This document shows, piece after piece, positions 31,810 to 40,081 of a stretch of DNA of 43,308 nt. Location: assembly GCA_959601025.1 (NCBI GenBank), contig CAUGOD010000024.1, positions 1 to 43,308 of the forward strand. The letters are read 5' to 3'. Every line of letters starts with the position of its first letter. The stretch's first letter is position 1. Below the pieces are notes generated by a model that was not told where the DNA came from, did not search any database, and worked only from the letters and a program-made list of their open reading frames with translations. Position numbers and translations under genes: made by a program. The stretch comes from an uncultured Oscillospiraceae bacterium (GTDB taxonomy: Bacteria > Bacillota > Clostridia > Oscillospirales > Acutalibacteraceae).

Positions 31810-32643
31810 ATGCTTGTGACTTTACGGGACATTCTGGCGGCCGCCGACTGCCGCGGATATGCGGTCGGCCTTTTCAATATGCTCAACCTGGAAACGGCGC
31901 GGGGCATTATCGAAGCGGCGGAGGCGGAAAGGTCGCCGGTGATTCTCGGCGTGGCCGAGGTACACCTGCCGGTGATTCCGTTTGAATACGCGTCGCTCAT
32001 TATGAAAGCGATAGCCGAAAGGGCGTCGGTGCCGGTCTGTCTCCATTTCGACCACGGCACGGAATACGACAAAATCCTTGCCGCGCTGAAGGCGGGTTTT
32101 ACCTCCGTTATGTACGACGGCAGCGCGCTGGCCTATGAGGAAAACATCCGGCGGACAAAGGAAATCGTCCGGGTGGCCCATGCGATGGGAGCCAGCGTGG
32201 AAGCGGAGCTCGGCCATGTCGGCGGGGCGGAGGACGGCGCTGACGACGGTGTTTCCGCCCGGTACACCGATCCGGAGCAGGTGGTGGACTTTGTGGAGAA
32301 AACCCGTGTGGACGCGCTGGCGGTCGCCATCGGTACGGCGCATGGGCAGTACCGGGCCAAGCCGGTTCTGGATATCCCCCGGCTGGGAGAAATCTACCGG
32401 CGTTCTCCCGTTCCTCTGGTGCTGCACGGCGGGAGCGGCCTGTCGGACGCCGATTTCCGGAACACCATTCAAAACGGCATCCGCAAGATCAATATATGCA
32501 CCGAATTGTGTCTGGCCGCCGACGGCGCCTATAAAACCGGAGACGGCTTTGAAAACAGCGTGATGGAGGCTAAGGACCGGGTTCGGGAAACGGCGGCGGC
32601 CCGGATGCGGCTGTTCGGCTCCGCAGGAGCTGCCGAGCGGTAA
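31810..32643 (+). CDS. Class II ketose-bisphosphate aldolase (FbaA/GatY/KbaY family)
   Basis: A 277-aa zinc-dependent aldolase that would split a ketose (bis)phosphate into dihydroxyacetone phosphate and an aldehyde. Family motifs are clear: 'GYAVGLFNMLNLETARGIIEAA', the zinc ligand in HFDHGTEYD, 'EAELGHVGG', 'AIGTAHGQY' and 'LVLHGGSGLSDADF', then 'KINICTEL'. Length is that of the short GatY/FbaA-like group. The substrate (fructose-1,6- or tagatose-1,6-bisphosphate, or another ketose phosphate) cannot be told from sequence. ATG 31810 has GGAAAGG 11 nt upstream; ATG 31801 is the alternative. It ends the unit beginning at 29317 and is convergent with the DeoR-type gene. The FGGY kinase encoded nearby could supply its substrate. 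Confidence 0.88.
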   Translation: MLVTLRDILAAADCRGYAVGLFNMLNLETARGIIEAAEAERSPVILGVAEVHLPVIPFEYASLIMKAIAERASVPVCLHFDHGTEYDKILAALKAGFTSVMYDGSALAYEENIRRTKEIVRVAHAMGASVEAELGHVGGAEDGADDGVSARYTDPEQVVDFVEKTRVDALAVAIGTAHGQYRAKPVLDIPRLGEIYRRSPVPLVLHGGSGLSDADFRNTIQNGIRKINICTELCLAADGAYKTGDGFENSVMEAKDRVRETAAARMRLFGSAGAAER

Positions 32644-32664
32644 CGCCTAACCCGGCCGAAGAAA

Positions 32665-32707
32665 AGCAGGGCTGAAGTGACGCGGTTTTCGTCGCTTCAG
32701 CCCTGCT
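32665..32707. terminator. Hairpin terminator between convergent genes
   Basis: AGCAGGGCTGAAG...CTTCAGCCCTGCT, a 13-bp core stem prolonged by near pairs. On the minus strand it is followed by TTTTCTTC, on the plus strand by a looser T-rich stretch. It serves the aldolase (+) and the DeoR-type gene (-). Confidence 0.85.
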
Positions 32708-32746
32708 GACTGCTCTGTTTTCTTTATCCGAAGCGGGGGCTCCGCT

Positions 32747-33547
32747 CTATTCAGCCGCCGTTTCCGGAACGTTGGCCAGCATCAGCCGGATTCCCTGCTC
32801 CGCCAACCGTCCGGCGATCTCTTCCCCCGGCATGGAGTCGGTAATCACGCCGTCCGCCGGCTTCGCACGGGTGTAGCTGACGATGGAGGAGGTAAGAAAT
32901 TTGCTGGAATCCATAACAATATAGCTGATATCCGCGTTTTGCAGGATGCCTTCGTTCAGCCTTGCCGTATAAAAATCGGTGGCCGTAAAGCCGTTCTGGA
33001 TATTGTAGCCGTCTGCGCCCAGAAAGCTTTTGGTGAAGTGAAGGCTTTTTACAGTTTCCTCCGCGATATATCCGCAGAAATCCTTGCGGTGTTCCCGGTA
33101 TTCGCCGCCGATCAGATTCACCCGAACCGTTTTGTGCAGGATGTTCAGATTCATCAGGGAATTGGTGAATACCGTCACAGCCTTCAGCTCGCCCCGCTCC
33201 ATCCGGCCGGCCAATTCCATACTGACGTGGGCCAGCGTGGTTCCGGAATCCAGGTAAACCATGTCTCCCTCTTCCACCATGGCCGCCGCGGCCGCCGCGA
33301 TCGCCTTTTTTTGTTCGACGCAGCGGTTTTCCACCTGCTCATAGGAATAGTCCATCATCGTGTCGGATACCAGTTGGATACCGCCGTAATTCCGAAAGAC
33401 CTTTCCGGCGCTTTCCAGACGGATAAACAGCCGCCGCGCGGTGGATTCCGATACCTGGAGCAATTCCATGGCTTCCGCCAGGCCCATTTTCTGCGAGATT
33501 TTCAGTACGTCCAGTATCTGCTGTTCCTGCCGTTCTACTTTTTTCAT
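32747..33547 (-). CDS. DeoR-family transcriptional regulator
   Basis: A 266-aa regulator with an N-terminal winged helix-turn-helix ('ILDVLKISQKMGLAEAMELLQVSESTARRLFIRLESAGKVFRNYGGIQL') and a C-terminal sugar-phosphate sensor domain with 'MVYLDSGTTLAHVSMEL', 'VTVFTNSLMNLNIL', 'VNLIGGEYREH', 'KSFLGADGYN'. This domain binds phosphorylated sugars that release the repressor from DNA. GAGAGGAA precedes the ATG. It is divergent from the aminotransferase-FGGY kinase-CE2 operon and probably controls it, and perhaps the aldolase gene convergent with it. Promoter at 33602-33630. Confidence 0.92.
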   Translation of the reverse strand: MKKVERQEQQILDVLKISQKMGLAEAMELLQVSESTARRLFIRLESAGKVFRNYGGIQLVSDTMMDYSYEQVENRCVEQKKAIAAAAAAMVEEGDMVYLDSGTTLAHVSMELAGRMERGELKAVTVFTNSLMNLNILHKTVRVNLIGGEYREHRKDFCGYIAEETVKSLHFTKSFLGADGYNIQNGFTATDFYTARLNEGILQNADISYIVMDSSKFLTSSIVSYTRAKPADGVITDSMPGEEIAGRLAEQGIRLMLANVPETAAE

Positions 33548-33601
33548 ATTCCGGTTCCTCTCTCCCTGTCTCCTGCGCTTCCGCGTCCCTGCTTTTCTGC
33601 T

Positions 33602-33630
33602 ATTCTACATGAAAAGATGGCATCTGTCAA
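33602..33630 (-). promoter_or_regulatory. Sigma-A promoter of the DeoR-type gene
   Basis: On the minus strand: -35 TTGACA (33625-33630), 17-nt spacer, -10 TAGAAT (33602-33607). A GATTCAATTG sequence lies just upstream (33656-33665) and is similar to the GATTCAATCA part of the site at 26810-26819. Confidence 0.7.
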
Positions 33631-33718
33631 ATCGGTCGAAATTTTTGACGTTAACGATTCAATTGTTCGGGAAAAAGCCAATTAAACGCAAATATCATTT
33701 ACAACAATGGATTAAATA

Positions 33719-33766
33719 AATGATTCATTCATTTTTATTGACTTATTCTCTCTTTCTTTGTATACT
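33719..33766 (+). promoter_or_regulatory. Sigma-A promoter with upstream dyad (site C) of the aminotransferase operon
   Basis: -35 TTGACT (33738-33743), 17-nt spacer, -10 TATACT (33761-33766). Upstream lies AATGATTCATTCA (33719-33731), ending 6 nt before the -35 box, the same distance as TGATTCAATCA from the -35 box of the GH26 promoter. The core differs from GAATGATTC by one base. Confidence 0.65.
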
Positions 33767-33840
33767 TAAAGAAAAAGCGTCGGATATCCTTTATAACCGT
33801 CGTCGGCTATAAAAGATATCCGGGGGGAAGGATGGTTCGG

Positions 33841-35373
33841 ATGTTTCGACCGGTGAAATATTCTTTGAGAGATCTGCTGGGTTCCGCCTATTTGCAGGGG
33901 GTCCTTGCGGCCAATACCGCGCTGGGGTACCTTTCGGAGGGGGAGGCGCAGGCAGCGGCGGATGAGAAGGTGGAGTTTTATTCGGCGGAGGAACAGGCGC
34001 GCAACGACAAATGGCTCGACAGGGTAGGAGAGACGCTCGTCCCGCCGTTGGCAGATACGCCGGACGGCGCGGGGACAACAGCTTATCAGAAAGCTACCAA
34101 TAAAAAGGCGGCGCCGTTGACCGGCTTTGGAAATTATCGGATCGGAGAGGATGGCAGGCTGTACCTTCTGGGGAAAAGTGAGCATTATCACGCCTCTCTC
34201 GGTCATCGTTTCAGCGGCTATCGCCTGATCGACCATGCGCGAAAGCTGGGAATATTGAACGCCACCCATAACAACACCCGCGGTTATATCACCCGGCTGA
34301 TGGAGACGCGGCTGATACAGGCGGTCAACGGTCTGCGTCCCGATCAGGAGAAGGAGACGCAGGCGGTGCTTGCGTCCTCTAAGCCGAAAGTGCTGAACCG
34401 TGTGATTAACCTGGAGACCGGCAGTTTGGCCGTAGAAGCCGGCGTAAAAATGATGCTGGCACGCTTTTATCGGTTGGACGGCACGTTTGAAAAGCCGAAG
34501 TACAGCGGGAAAACGCCAGTTTTTCTGGTGATGGGCGATCAGAACGGAGGCCGGGAAGCCAACTACCACGGCACCACCGTCCTGACCCAGACCTTCCGCG
34601 ACTTGTGGCCGGAAATGCGGGATGCCGCGCAGGCGGCCGGGCTGTATGAAGTTGTTCCGGTCGCAATCAACGACCCGTCGGATTTTGCCGAAAAGCTCCG
34701 CCGTTATAATACAGGGAATTACAAGACGGCCGGCTTCCTTCATGAAATCATCCTGATGAATTACGGCGGCATCCGGCTGGAGCCGGAGTATCTGCGGCAG
34801 GCTTACGCGTTATGCGCCGCCAGCGATACCCCGACGCTGGTGGATGAAATCCAGTCCTGTATGTGGTATCCGGGGATGTTTCTGTTCCGTTTATACGGTC
34901 TGCAGCCGGATTTTGCCGTCATCGGCAAGGGCTTTCCCGGGGGGGAATATCCGGCCAGCAAAATTATTACCACTTTTGAGATGGATACGCTCAATCAATT
35001 CGGCGCGTTGGTGACGAACGGTCAGGAGGAGCTGGCCTCCCTTTCTTACCTGATTACCATGGCGTTTATGGAGGCGAACGGCGACCGGGTGGCGGAGCTG
35101 GGGGCGCGGTTTGAAAGCGGCCTGAAGCAGCTGCAAAAAGAGCGTCCGGACGTTTTGTGCCGGGCGGAGGGCCTGGGACATCTGATGGCGCTGCATTTCC
35201 GCACGGTGGAACAGGCGGCGGACTTTGCCGGAAAACTGAATCGCGCCTGCATTGACGCCAGCGCGCAGATTTACAAGCCGCATTGTCCTCCCGCCGTCCT
35301 GCTGAAGCCGCCGGTGATCGCGACCGAGGCGACGCTGGACTATCTGATAAATACAATCCGGAAGCTGCTGTGA
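33841..35373 (+). CDS. Class III PLP-dependent aminotransferase-like protein
   Basis: A 510-aa cytoplasmic protein of fold-type I, class III aminotransferases. The cofactor motifs are visible: 'LVDEIQSCMWYPG' with D335 contacting the pyridine nitrogen, and 'AVIGKGFPGGEYPASK' with K363 the likely Schiff-base lysine. The usual '.G..A.E.A.K..R' region appears as 'LETGSLAVEAGVKMMLARFYR'. It is about 70-80 residues longer than typical members, with an N-terminal extension and an insertion around 95-175 ('HYHASLGHRFSGYR'). Transfer of an amino group to or from a sugar or keto-sugar is possible given the neighbours, but the substrate is unknown. ATG 33841 has GGGGGAAGG 9 nt upstream; ATG 33832 directly follows that site. 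First gene of the operon. Confidence 0.82.
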   Translation: MFRPVKYSLRDLLGSAYLQGVLAANTALGYLSEGEAQAAADEKVEFYSAEEQARNDKWLDRVGETLVPPLADTPDGAGTTAYQKATNKKAAPLTGFGNYRIGEDGRLYLLGKSEHYHASLGHRFSGYRLIDHARKLGILNATHNNTRGYITRLMETRLIQAVNGLRPDQEKETQAVLASSKPKVLNRVINLETGSLAVEAGVKMMLARFYRLDGTFEKPKYSGKTPVFLVMGDQNGGREANYHGTTVLTQTFRDLWPEMRDAAQAAGLYEVVPVAINDPSDFAEKLRRYNTGNYKTAGFLHEIILMNYGGIRLEPEYLRQAYALCAASDTPTLVDEIQSCMWYPGMFLFRLYGLQPDFAVIGKGFPGGEYPASKIITTFEMDTLNQFGALVTNGQEELASLSYLITMAFMEANGDRVAELGARFESGLKQLQKERPDVLCRAEGLGHLMALHFRTVEQAADFAGKLNRACIDASAQIYKPHCPPAVLLKPPVIATEATLDYLINTIRKLL

Positions 35374-35431
35374 ATGCCGTAGACGAGGAAAACAGCGTAG
35401 GGTAATCAAAAGCGGCGGGGAGGGGAACCGT

Positions 35432-36895
35432 ATGATTGTGATCGGTCTGGATATTGGGACGACAGGAACCAAGGCGCTGGCAATTGATGAGCGGGGAACA
35501 ATCCTCGGCAGGGGATACCGGGAATACGGGCTGCACGCCGGAGCGGCGGGAGAGGTAACGCAGGATGCGGAGGACTGGTGGGAGGCGGTGGTTGCCGCCG
35601 TGCGCGCCGCTATCAGCGGACTGGACGCCTCTTCCGTCACGGCAATGGGATTGTCCACCCAGGGGGCCAGTATGCTGGCGGTGGATCCGAACGGCCGCCC
35701 TCTCTGTCCGGCGATTACCTGGATGGACCGGCGGGCCGGCCGGGAGGCTGTCCTGCTCGGCGAACGGCTGGGGGAAGAGTCCTTTTACCAAAAATCCGGC
35801 TGGGCCCTGAGCGCGACTCTGGACGCGGCGAAAATTCTCTGGCTTCGCCGCTGCCGCCCGGAGGTGTTTCAGCAAGCCGCGTCTTTTGTTTCCACGCTGG
35901 AATTTGTGAATTTCCGGCTGACCGGCCGGGCGGTGATCGATCCCACCAACGCCGCTATCCGGCAGTTAATGGATATCCGCACCGGCCGGTGGGACGGCGA
36001 AATACTGGAGACGCTGGGAATCACCGAAGACCGGCTTCCCTCCCTCCTGCCGGCCGGCGAACCGGTCGGCACGCTGACGCCCTCCGCGGCCGACGCTCTG
36101 GGACTTTCACCTTCCGTGCGGGTGTACAATGGCGCGCACGACCAATACTGCGCCGCTTTGGGGAGCGGCGCGGTCCATATCGGGGATATGCTCCTGGCGA
36201 CCGGCACGACCTGGGTGGTGCTAGGGGTGACGGAACAGCCGTTGTATACGCTCTCCCATATATCGCCGGGAGTCCATCCCGCCGGCGGCTACGGCGCCAT
36301 GGCCTCGCTGGTCAGCGCCGGTTCTTCTCTGAAATGGTTCAAAAACCTGATTGGAAGCGATTTTGCGCAGATGGACCGCGGCGCGGAAGAACGGATGCAG
36401 TCCGCCGCCGGGTTGTTGGTATACCCGTATCTGGCCGGCGCGGGCTTTCCCCACGGAAAGCCGGATGCGCGCGCCTCCATTGTGGGGCTGGAGCTGCGGC
36501 ACGACCGGTACGACCTCGCTCGGGCATTCATGGAGGGCGTCGCCTTTGAGACCCGCTTGGCGTTGGAGGAGTTTTCCCGGCACGGCCTGACCGTCTCCCG
36601 GCTGAGAATGACGGGCGGAGCCGCCCGCAGCCGGGTATGGAGTGAGATTGTGGGTTGTGTTACCGGCTGCGAAATTCTGCGTATGCGGGAGCCGGAAACC
36701 TGCTGCGTCGGCGCGGCCCTGCTGGCGTCCGTCGGCGCGGGTTGGTGGAAGGATTATGCCGAGGGGGCGTCCGCGCTGGTGAGGGAAGAGCCTCTTGCGT
36801 CGCCGGATGCCGGTATGGTCGATTTTTATCAGGAAAAAGCCTTTGCTTATTCCCGTCATTTGCCTTTGAAAGGCGGAAAGGAAGGGACGCCGTGA
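35432..36895 (+). CDS. FGGY-family carbohydrate kinase
   Basis: A 487-aa ATP-dependent sugar kinase of the FGGY family (xylulokinase, gluconokinase and relatives). It opens with the phosphate-binding motif 'IVIGLDIGTTGTKALAIDERG', has 'AMGLSTQGASMLAVD' and 'ITWMDRRAG', the second-domain 'YNGAHDQYCAALGSGAV' with the catalytic aspartate in AHDQ, and 'LRMTGGAARSRVWSEIVGCVTG' for adenosine binding. The closest pattern is xylulokinase-like, but the substrate is uncertain. GGGAGGGG lies 7 nt before ATG 35432. The stop overlaps the GTG start of the CE2 gene. Together with the class II aldolase it could form a kinase-aldolase pathway for a ketose. Confidence 0.9.
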   Translation: MIVIGLDIGTTGTKALAIDERGTILGRGYREYGLHAGAAGEVTQDAEDWWEAVVAAVRAAISGLDASSVTAMGLSTQGASMLAVDPNGRPLCPAITWMDRRAGREAVLLGERLGEESFYQKSGWALSATLDAAKILWLRRCRPEVFQQAASFVSTLEFVNFRLTGRAVIDPTNAAIRQLMDIRTGRWDGEILETLGITEDRLPSLLPAGEPVGTLTPSAADALGLSPSVRVYNGAHDQYCAALGSGAVHIGDMLLATGTTWVVLGVTEQPLYTLSHISPGVHPAGGYGAMASLVSAGSSLKWFKNLIGSDFAQMDRGAEERMQSAAGLLVYPYLAGAGFPHGKPDARASIVGLELRHDRYDLARAFMEGVAFETRLALEEFSRHGLTVSRLRMTGGAARSRVWSEIVGCVTGCEILRMREPETCCVGAALLASVGAGWWKDYAEGASALVREEPLASPDAGMVDFYQEKAFAYSRHLPLKGGKEGTP

Positions 36896-37917
36896 CAAAC
36901 CGGCAATTCGTCTGCGAAGAATATGTCTTGCCGCTCGGCCGCACCGTGACGGAAGAACGGGGACTGCGGCTGGAATGGACCTGTTCCGGTTTCCGGTTCC
37001 GCTTTATCGGGAGCCGGGCGGCCATCCAGATATATCAGGAGACAGTTCCCGGGAAATACCGGCCGTATTTGCGCGTGGCCATTGACGGGCGGGCGGAGGT
37101 GATCCCCGTTTCCGAATCCGGACAAATCGTCCTGGCCGAAGCGTTGCCGTACGGTGCGCATACGGTGGAGGTGCTGAAAATTACCGAGCCGCTGGAGGGA
37201 ACCTTCCTCCATGTTTCCCATATCGAGATCGGGGCGGACGGGGCGCTGCCGGTTTCTTTCGGCATCCCGCCCCGTCCCTCCGCCCGGCGGATCGAGGTGG
37301 TGGGAGATTCCATTACCTGCGGATATGGGAATTGCGGCGCACCGGACGCCGACGAATTTCATACCGGCATGGAGGACGGCTTCTCTTCCTACGCCGCCCG
37401 GATTGCCCGCGCCTTCGATGCGGATGTTCATTTTGTCAGTAAGTCCGGCGAGGGGATCGTTCAAAACGGTTCCGGGGAGACCGGATACCCGATTCCGGAC
37501 TTCTATCTCTCGTCCTCCCCCTCTCTGCGGAGCCGGTGGGATTTTTCCCTTTGGCAGCCCGCTGCCGTGATAATCAACGCCGGAACCAACGACGTGACCT
37601 CCGGCGTCGATCCCGCGCTGCTGGAGCAGCGCGCCGCCGAGTTTTTAAAAACGGTTCGGCGGCATAACCCGCAGGCTTGTCTGCTTTGGGTATATGGAGC
37701 GATGAACACGGAAGCGGCGGAAGCGCTGGAAAGGGCGGTTGGACGGGTTGCCGCCCAGGATCACCGCGTTTTTTTCCATCGCCTGGAAAGCGTTTACGGA
37801 AAGCCGGAAGAGATGGGATATACCGGTCATCCGAACCGTCTTGGGCACCGCCGGCTTGCCGAAGCGCTGATCCCGGTGGTCGCCCGGATTACCGGCTGGG
37901 AGCCGTCCGTTCGATAA
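36892..37917 (+). CDS. CE2-type acetylesterase (SGNH hydrolase with N-terminal jelly roll)
   Basis: A 341-aa esterase with the two-part layout of carbohydrate esterase family 2: an N-terminal beta-sandwich (about 1-125, 'WTCSGFRFRFIGSRAAIQIYQE') and an SGNH/GDSL domain (about 130-335) with GDSITCGYG (nucleophile S140), 'INAGTNDV', and GHPNRLGH near the end (H313 the likely catalytic His). CE2 enzymes remove acetyl groups from xylan, mannan or manno-oligosaccharides. There is no signal peptide, so it should act in the cytoplasm on imported acetylated oligosaccharides, as described for the mannan locus of Roseburia. The start is GTG 36892, overlapping the kinase stop (GTGA), with GGAAGGGA upstream. 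Confidence 0.85.
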   Translation: MTNRQFVCEEYVLPLGRTVTEERGLRLEWTCSGFRFRFIGSRAAIQIYQETVPGKYRPYLRVAIDGRAEVIPVSESGQIVLAEALPYGAHTVEVLKITEPLEGTFLHVSHIEIGADGALPVSFGIPPRPSARRIEVVGDSITCGYGNCGAPDADEFHTGMEDGFSSYAARIARAFDADVHFVSKSGEGIVQNGSGETGYPIPDFYLSSSPSLRSRWDFSLWQPAAVIINAGTNDVTSGVDPALLEQRAAEFLKTVRRHNPQACLLWVYGAMNTEAAEALERAVGRVAAQDHRVFFHRLESVYGKPEEMGYTGHPNRLGHRRLAEALIPVVARITGWEPSVR

Positions 37918-37980
37918 ATTTTTCCGTGGGCCGGAAATACCGGCGGCGGAAGACGCGGAAGGGGCAAAAGGAGGATTTTT

Positions 37981-39882
37981 GTGAAGAAGCAAAGGGTTGT
38001 CGGGGGTATGCTGGCCGTTTTCCTGCTGTGTACCGTCCTTTCCGGCTGTAAGGGGAAGGACGAGGCGCTTTCCTATACCGAAGAAGAACTGGTGCTGCCG
38101 GCACTGCAGTGGTCCGGCGGGCCGTTGCGGGAGGACGGAACCAACAGCTATTGGGACGCTGAACCGCTGGCGGAAGCCGGGGTGAATCTGGTGTCGGTTC
38201 TGTACCGTCCGCTGGGAGAGGACGGCGTGCCGTTGAGCGGCTTTTGGCTGCCTACGGCGGAGCAGTATCGTTCCGCGATGGAGCATGCCGCGCCGGATAT
38301 TTCCCTGAGCAGCCGCCTGGGCCTCCGGGTAATGGGATACGCCGATACGGTCCAGTTCGATCTGGCGCGGATGGAGGCGGCTTATGGCTATACGCTGGAG
38401 GATCTGGCGGTAAAATATGCCGATGGAAGCTACGCCTTCAGCACAGCGTGGGATCCGTCCGGCAATTACCTGGCCTGTATCAACCAGCCCGCATGGCGGA
38501 AGATGCTGACGGAAATCAACCGACTGACCGCCGAGGCGGGGTTTGCCAGTTTGATGTACGATTACTATCCGTATGCGGCGGCCGGTTATTTCTGCCATTG
38601 CCGTACCTGTACCGCGCAGTGGGAGGATTACAGCCGCCGGACGCTGGGGGAGGCGGTTCCCATGCCGGAGAGCTTTGCTTTCCCGGATGCGGTCAGTATC
38701 GCATATTACAAGTTCCGGCTGCAATCGTATGCGGATTTCATGAAGGAGACGGCGGCGGAAGCAAAAAAGATTAACCCGTCGTATGAAGTGCTGCAAAACC
38801 ACAACATGAACAGCTATGATCTGCCCGGCCAGATGCTGCTGGGCGGTATTCAAACCCCGACCAGCGAATTCTGGGGCGTGACGAACGGAGACGACTCGAC
38901 GCTGTACATGCCCCAGCTGGCGGAGGCGCTGGGAGCGGAACGGCTGTATTCCTATTACAACACACAGGATCAGTGGACGCCGATTTACCGGTATAAGGTG
39001 AATCTGGCGGAATCTTACGCGGTATGCGGAGGGATGATGCTTCAGCAGGAGCCGACGGAGACGGCGGCCGGTTTTTTCCGCTTTATGCGGGAGCATACGC
39101 ACGTCTATGCCGGTTCCCGGTCGATCGCTGAGACGGGTATCCTGTATTCCTGGGAAAGCTCGCTTTTCAGCGACAGCGGCGCGGATATGACGCTCGGCTA
39201 TTTCGATTATGGGTCCAACATATCCCGTCAGGCGGCCACGGCTCTGGTACGGGCCGGAATTCCCTCGGATTTTGTTGCGGTCGAAAGGGAAGGCGTTCAG
39301 GAACGGATGAAGCAGTATGACGTGCTTGTCGTCCCGGAATATGATTATTTTGACCCTGCCGTCTGGAAAGAGCCGGTACGGGCTTTTGTACAAAACGGCG
39401 GCCGCTTGCTGGTGCTCGGAGAGAATGCCGGCGCTTTCTTCCGCGAGACGCTGAATGGCATCACAGGGGGAGAGGTATACTATATCGGGGATTTTACTCA
39501 GGTATATTCCGACGCGGAAATGATACTGCCGGAGGAATTCCGCTCCGCGCTCGCCTTATCCGGCGCGGAACGGCAATTGCAGCTCCGGACGGGAGGCGAC
39601 TCCCTGTCCGCTGCGGTGCGGCAAAACGGGCCGGACATTTATCTGCATCTGATCCGCCGGGGTGATCCCGCTCTTATGGACGATCCCGCCGAAGGGGTTT
39701 CCTTTTCCTTTACCCCGCCGGACGGCTTTACGATCCGGAAGGTTACGGCGGAATGTCCCTATATGGAGGAGAATTCCCCGTCCATTACCTGGTCCCGGGC
39801 TGAGGACGGCGCTATTACGGCGGAGGCGGATACCTTCGACACCTATTTGCTGGTGACGCTTTCCTCCAATCCGGCGGAGTGA
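37981..39882 (+). CDS. Glycosidase-like lipoprotein (GH42-like barrel with glutamine-amidotransferase-like domain)
   Basis: A 633-aa lipoprotein: signal peptide with lipobox L20-S-G-C23. The body starts with an alpha/beta barrel (about 40-400): 'EAGVNLVSVLYRP', 'GLRVMGYADTV', 'GFASLMYDYYPYAAAGYFCHCRTC', 'YEVLQNHNM', 'TSEFWG'. It continues into a Rossmann-like part (about 415-500: 'YDVLVVPEYDYFDPAVWKEPVRAFVQNGGRLLVLG') like the trimerisation domain of GH42 enzymes, then a beta domain. The overall pattern recalls GH42 or 'hypothetical glycosyl hydrolase' families; catalytic residues cannot be assigned with certainty. GTG start with AAAGGAGG 7 nt upstream. Last gene of the operon from 33738; it would act at the outer face of the membrane. 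Confidence 0.68.
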   Translation: MKKQRVVGGMLAVFLLCTVLSGCKGKDEALSYTEEELVLPALQWSGGPLREDGTNSYWDAEPLAEAGVNLVSVLYRPLGEDGVPLSGFWLPTAEQYRSAMEHAAPDISLSSRLGLRVMGYADTVQFDLARMEAAYGYTLEDLAVKYADGSYAFSTAWDPSGNYLACINQPAWRKMLTEINRLTAEAGFASLMYDYYPYAAAGYFCHCRTCTAQWEDYSRRTLGEAVPMPESFAFPDAVSIAYYKFRLQSYADFMKETAAEAKKINPSYEVLQNHNMNSYDLPGQMLLGGIQTPTSEFWGVTNGDDSTLYMPQLAEALGAERLYSYYNTQDQWTPIYRYKVNLAESYAVCGGMMLQQEPTETAAGFFRFMREHTHVYAGSRSIAETGILYSWESSLFSDSGADMTLGYFDYGSNISRQAATALVRAGIPSDFVAVEREGVQERMKQYDVLVVPEYDYFDPAVWKEPVRAFVQNGGRLLVLGENAGAFFRETLNGITGGEVYYIGDFTQVYSDAEMILPEEFRSALALSGAERQLQLRTGGDSLSAAVRQNGPDIYLHLIRRGDPALMDDPAEGVSFSFTPPDGFTIRKVTAECPYMEENSPSITWSRAEDGAITAEADTFDTYLLVTLSSNPAE

Positions 39883-40052
39883 TCCAGATCATCGTGTCGT
39901 CAACGGCTCCCTTTGCCCGTCGATCAGACCGGTTCCGGTCCTGTATTATCCTTTGTATCATATCGTTCCAGAGCTTACTCATGCCTCCCGGCAAACCGGG
40001 GAACATGACAACCATGCGGGATAGCTTCTCAAACAGGGAACGTTTAATACAG
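39883..40052. other. Intergenic, no convincing gene
   Basis: A minus-strand frame reading 'MVVMFPGLPGGMSKLWNDMIQRIIQDRN' runs through here and into the end of the lipoprotein gene, but it lacks a ribosome site and a recognisable family. I see no promoter or repeat. Left as unassigned. Confidence 0.35.
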
Positions 40053-40081
40053 AAAAAACCGCCTGAACAGGCGGTTTTTTT
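40053..40081 (+). terminator. Intrinsic terminator
   Basis: AAAAAACCGCCTG directly followed by its complement and T7. A run on both strands makes it usable in both directions. It closes the aminotransferase-to-lipoprotein operon. Confidence 0.88.

Noticed and set aside
37780..37797. cre-like sequence GGAAAGCGTTTACG
   Set aside because: It lies deep inside the CE2 coding region and lacks the outer consensus bases, so a CcpA site is unlikely.
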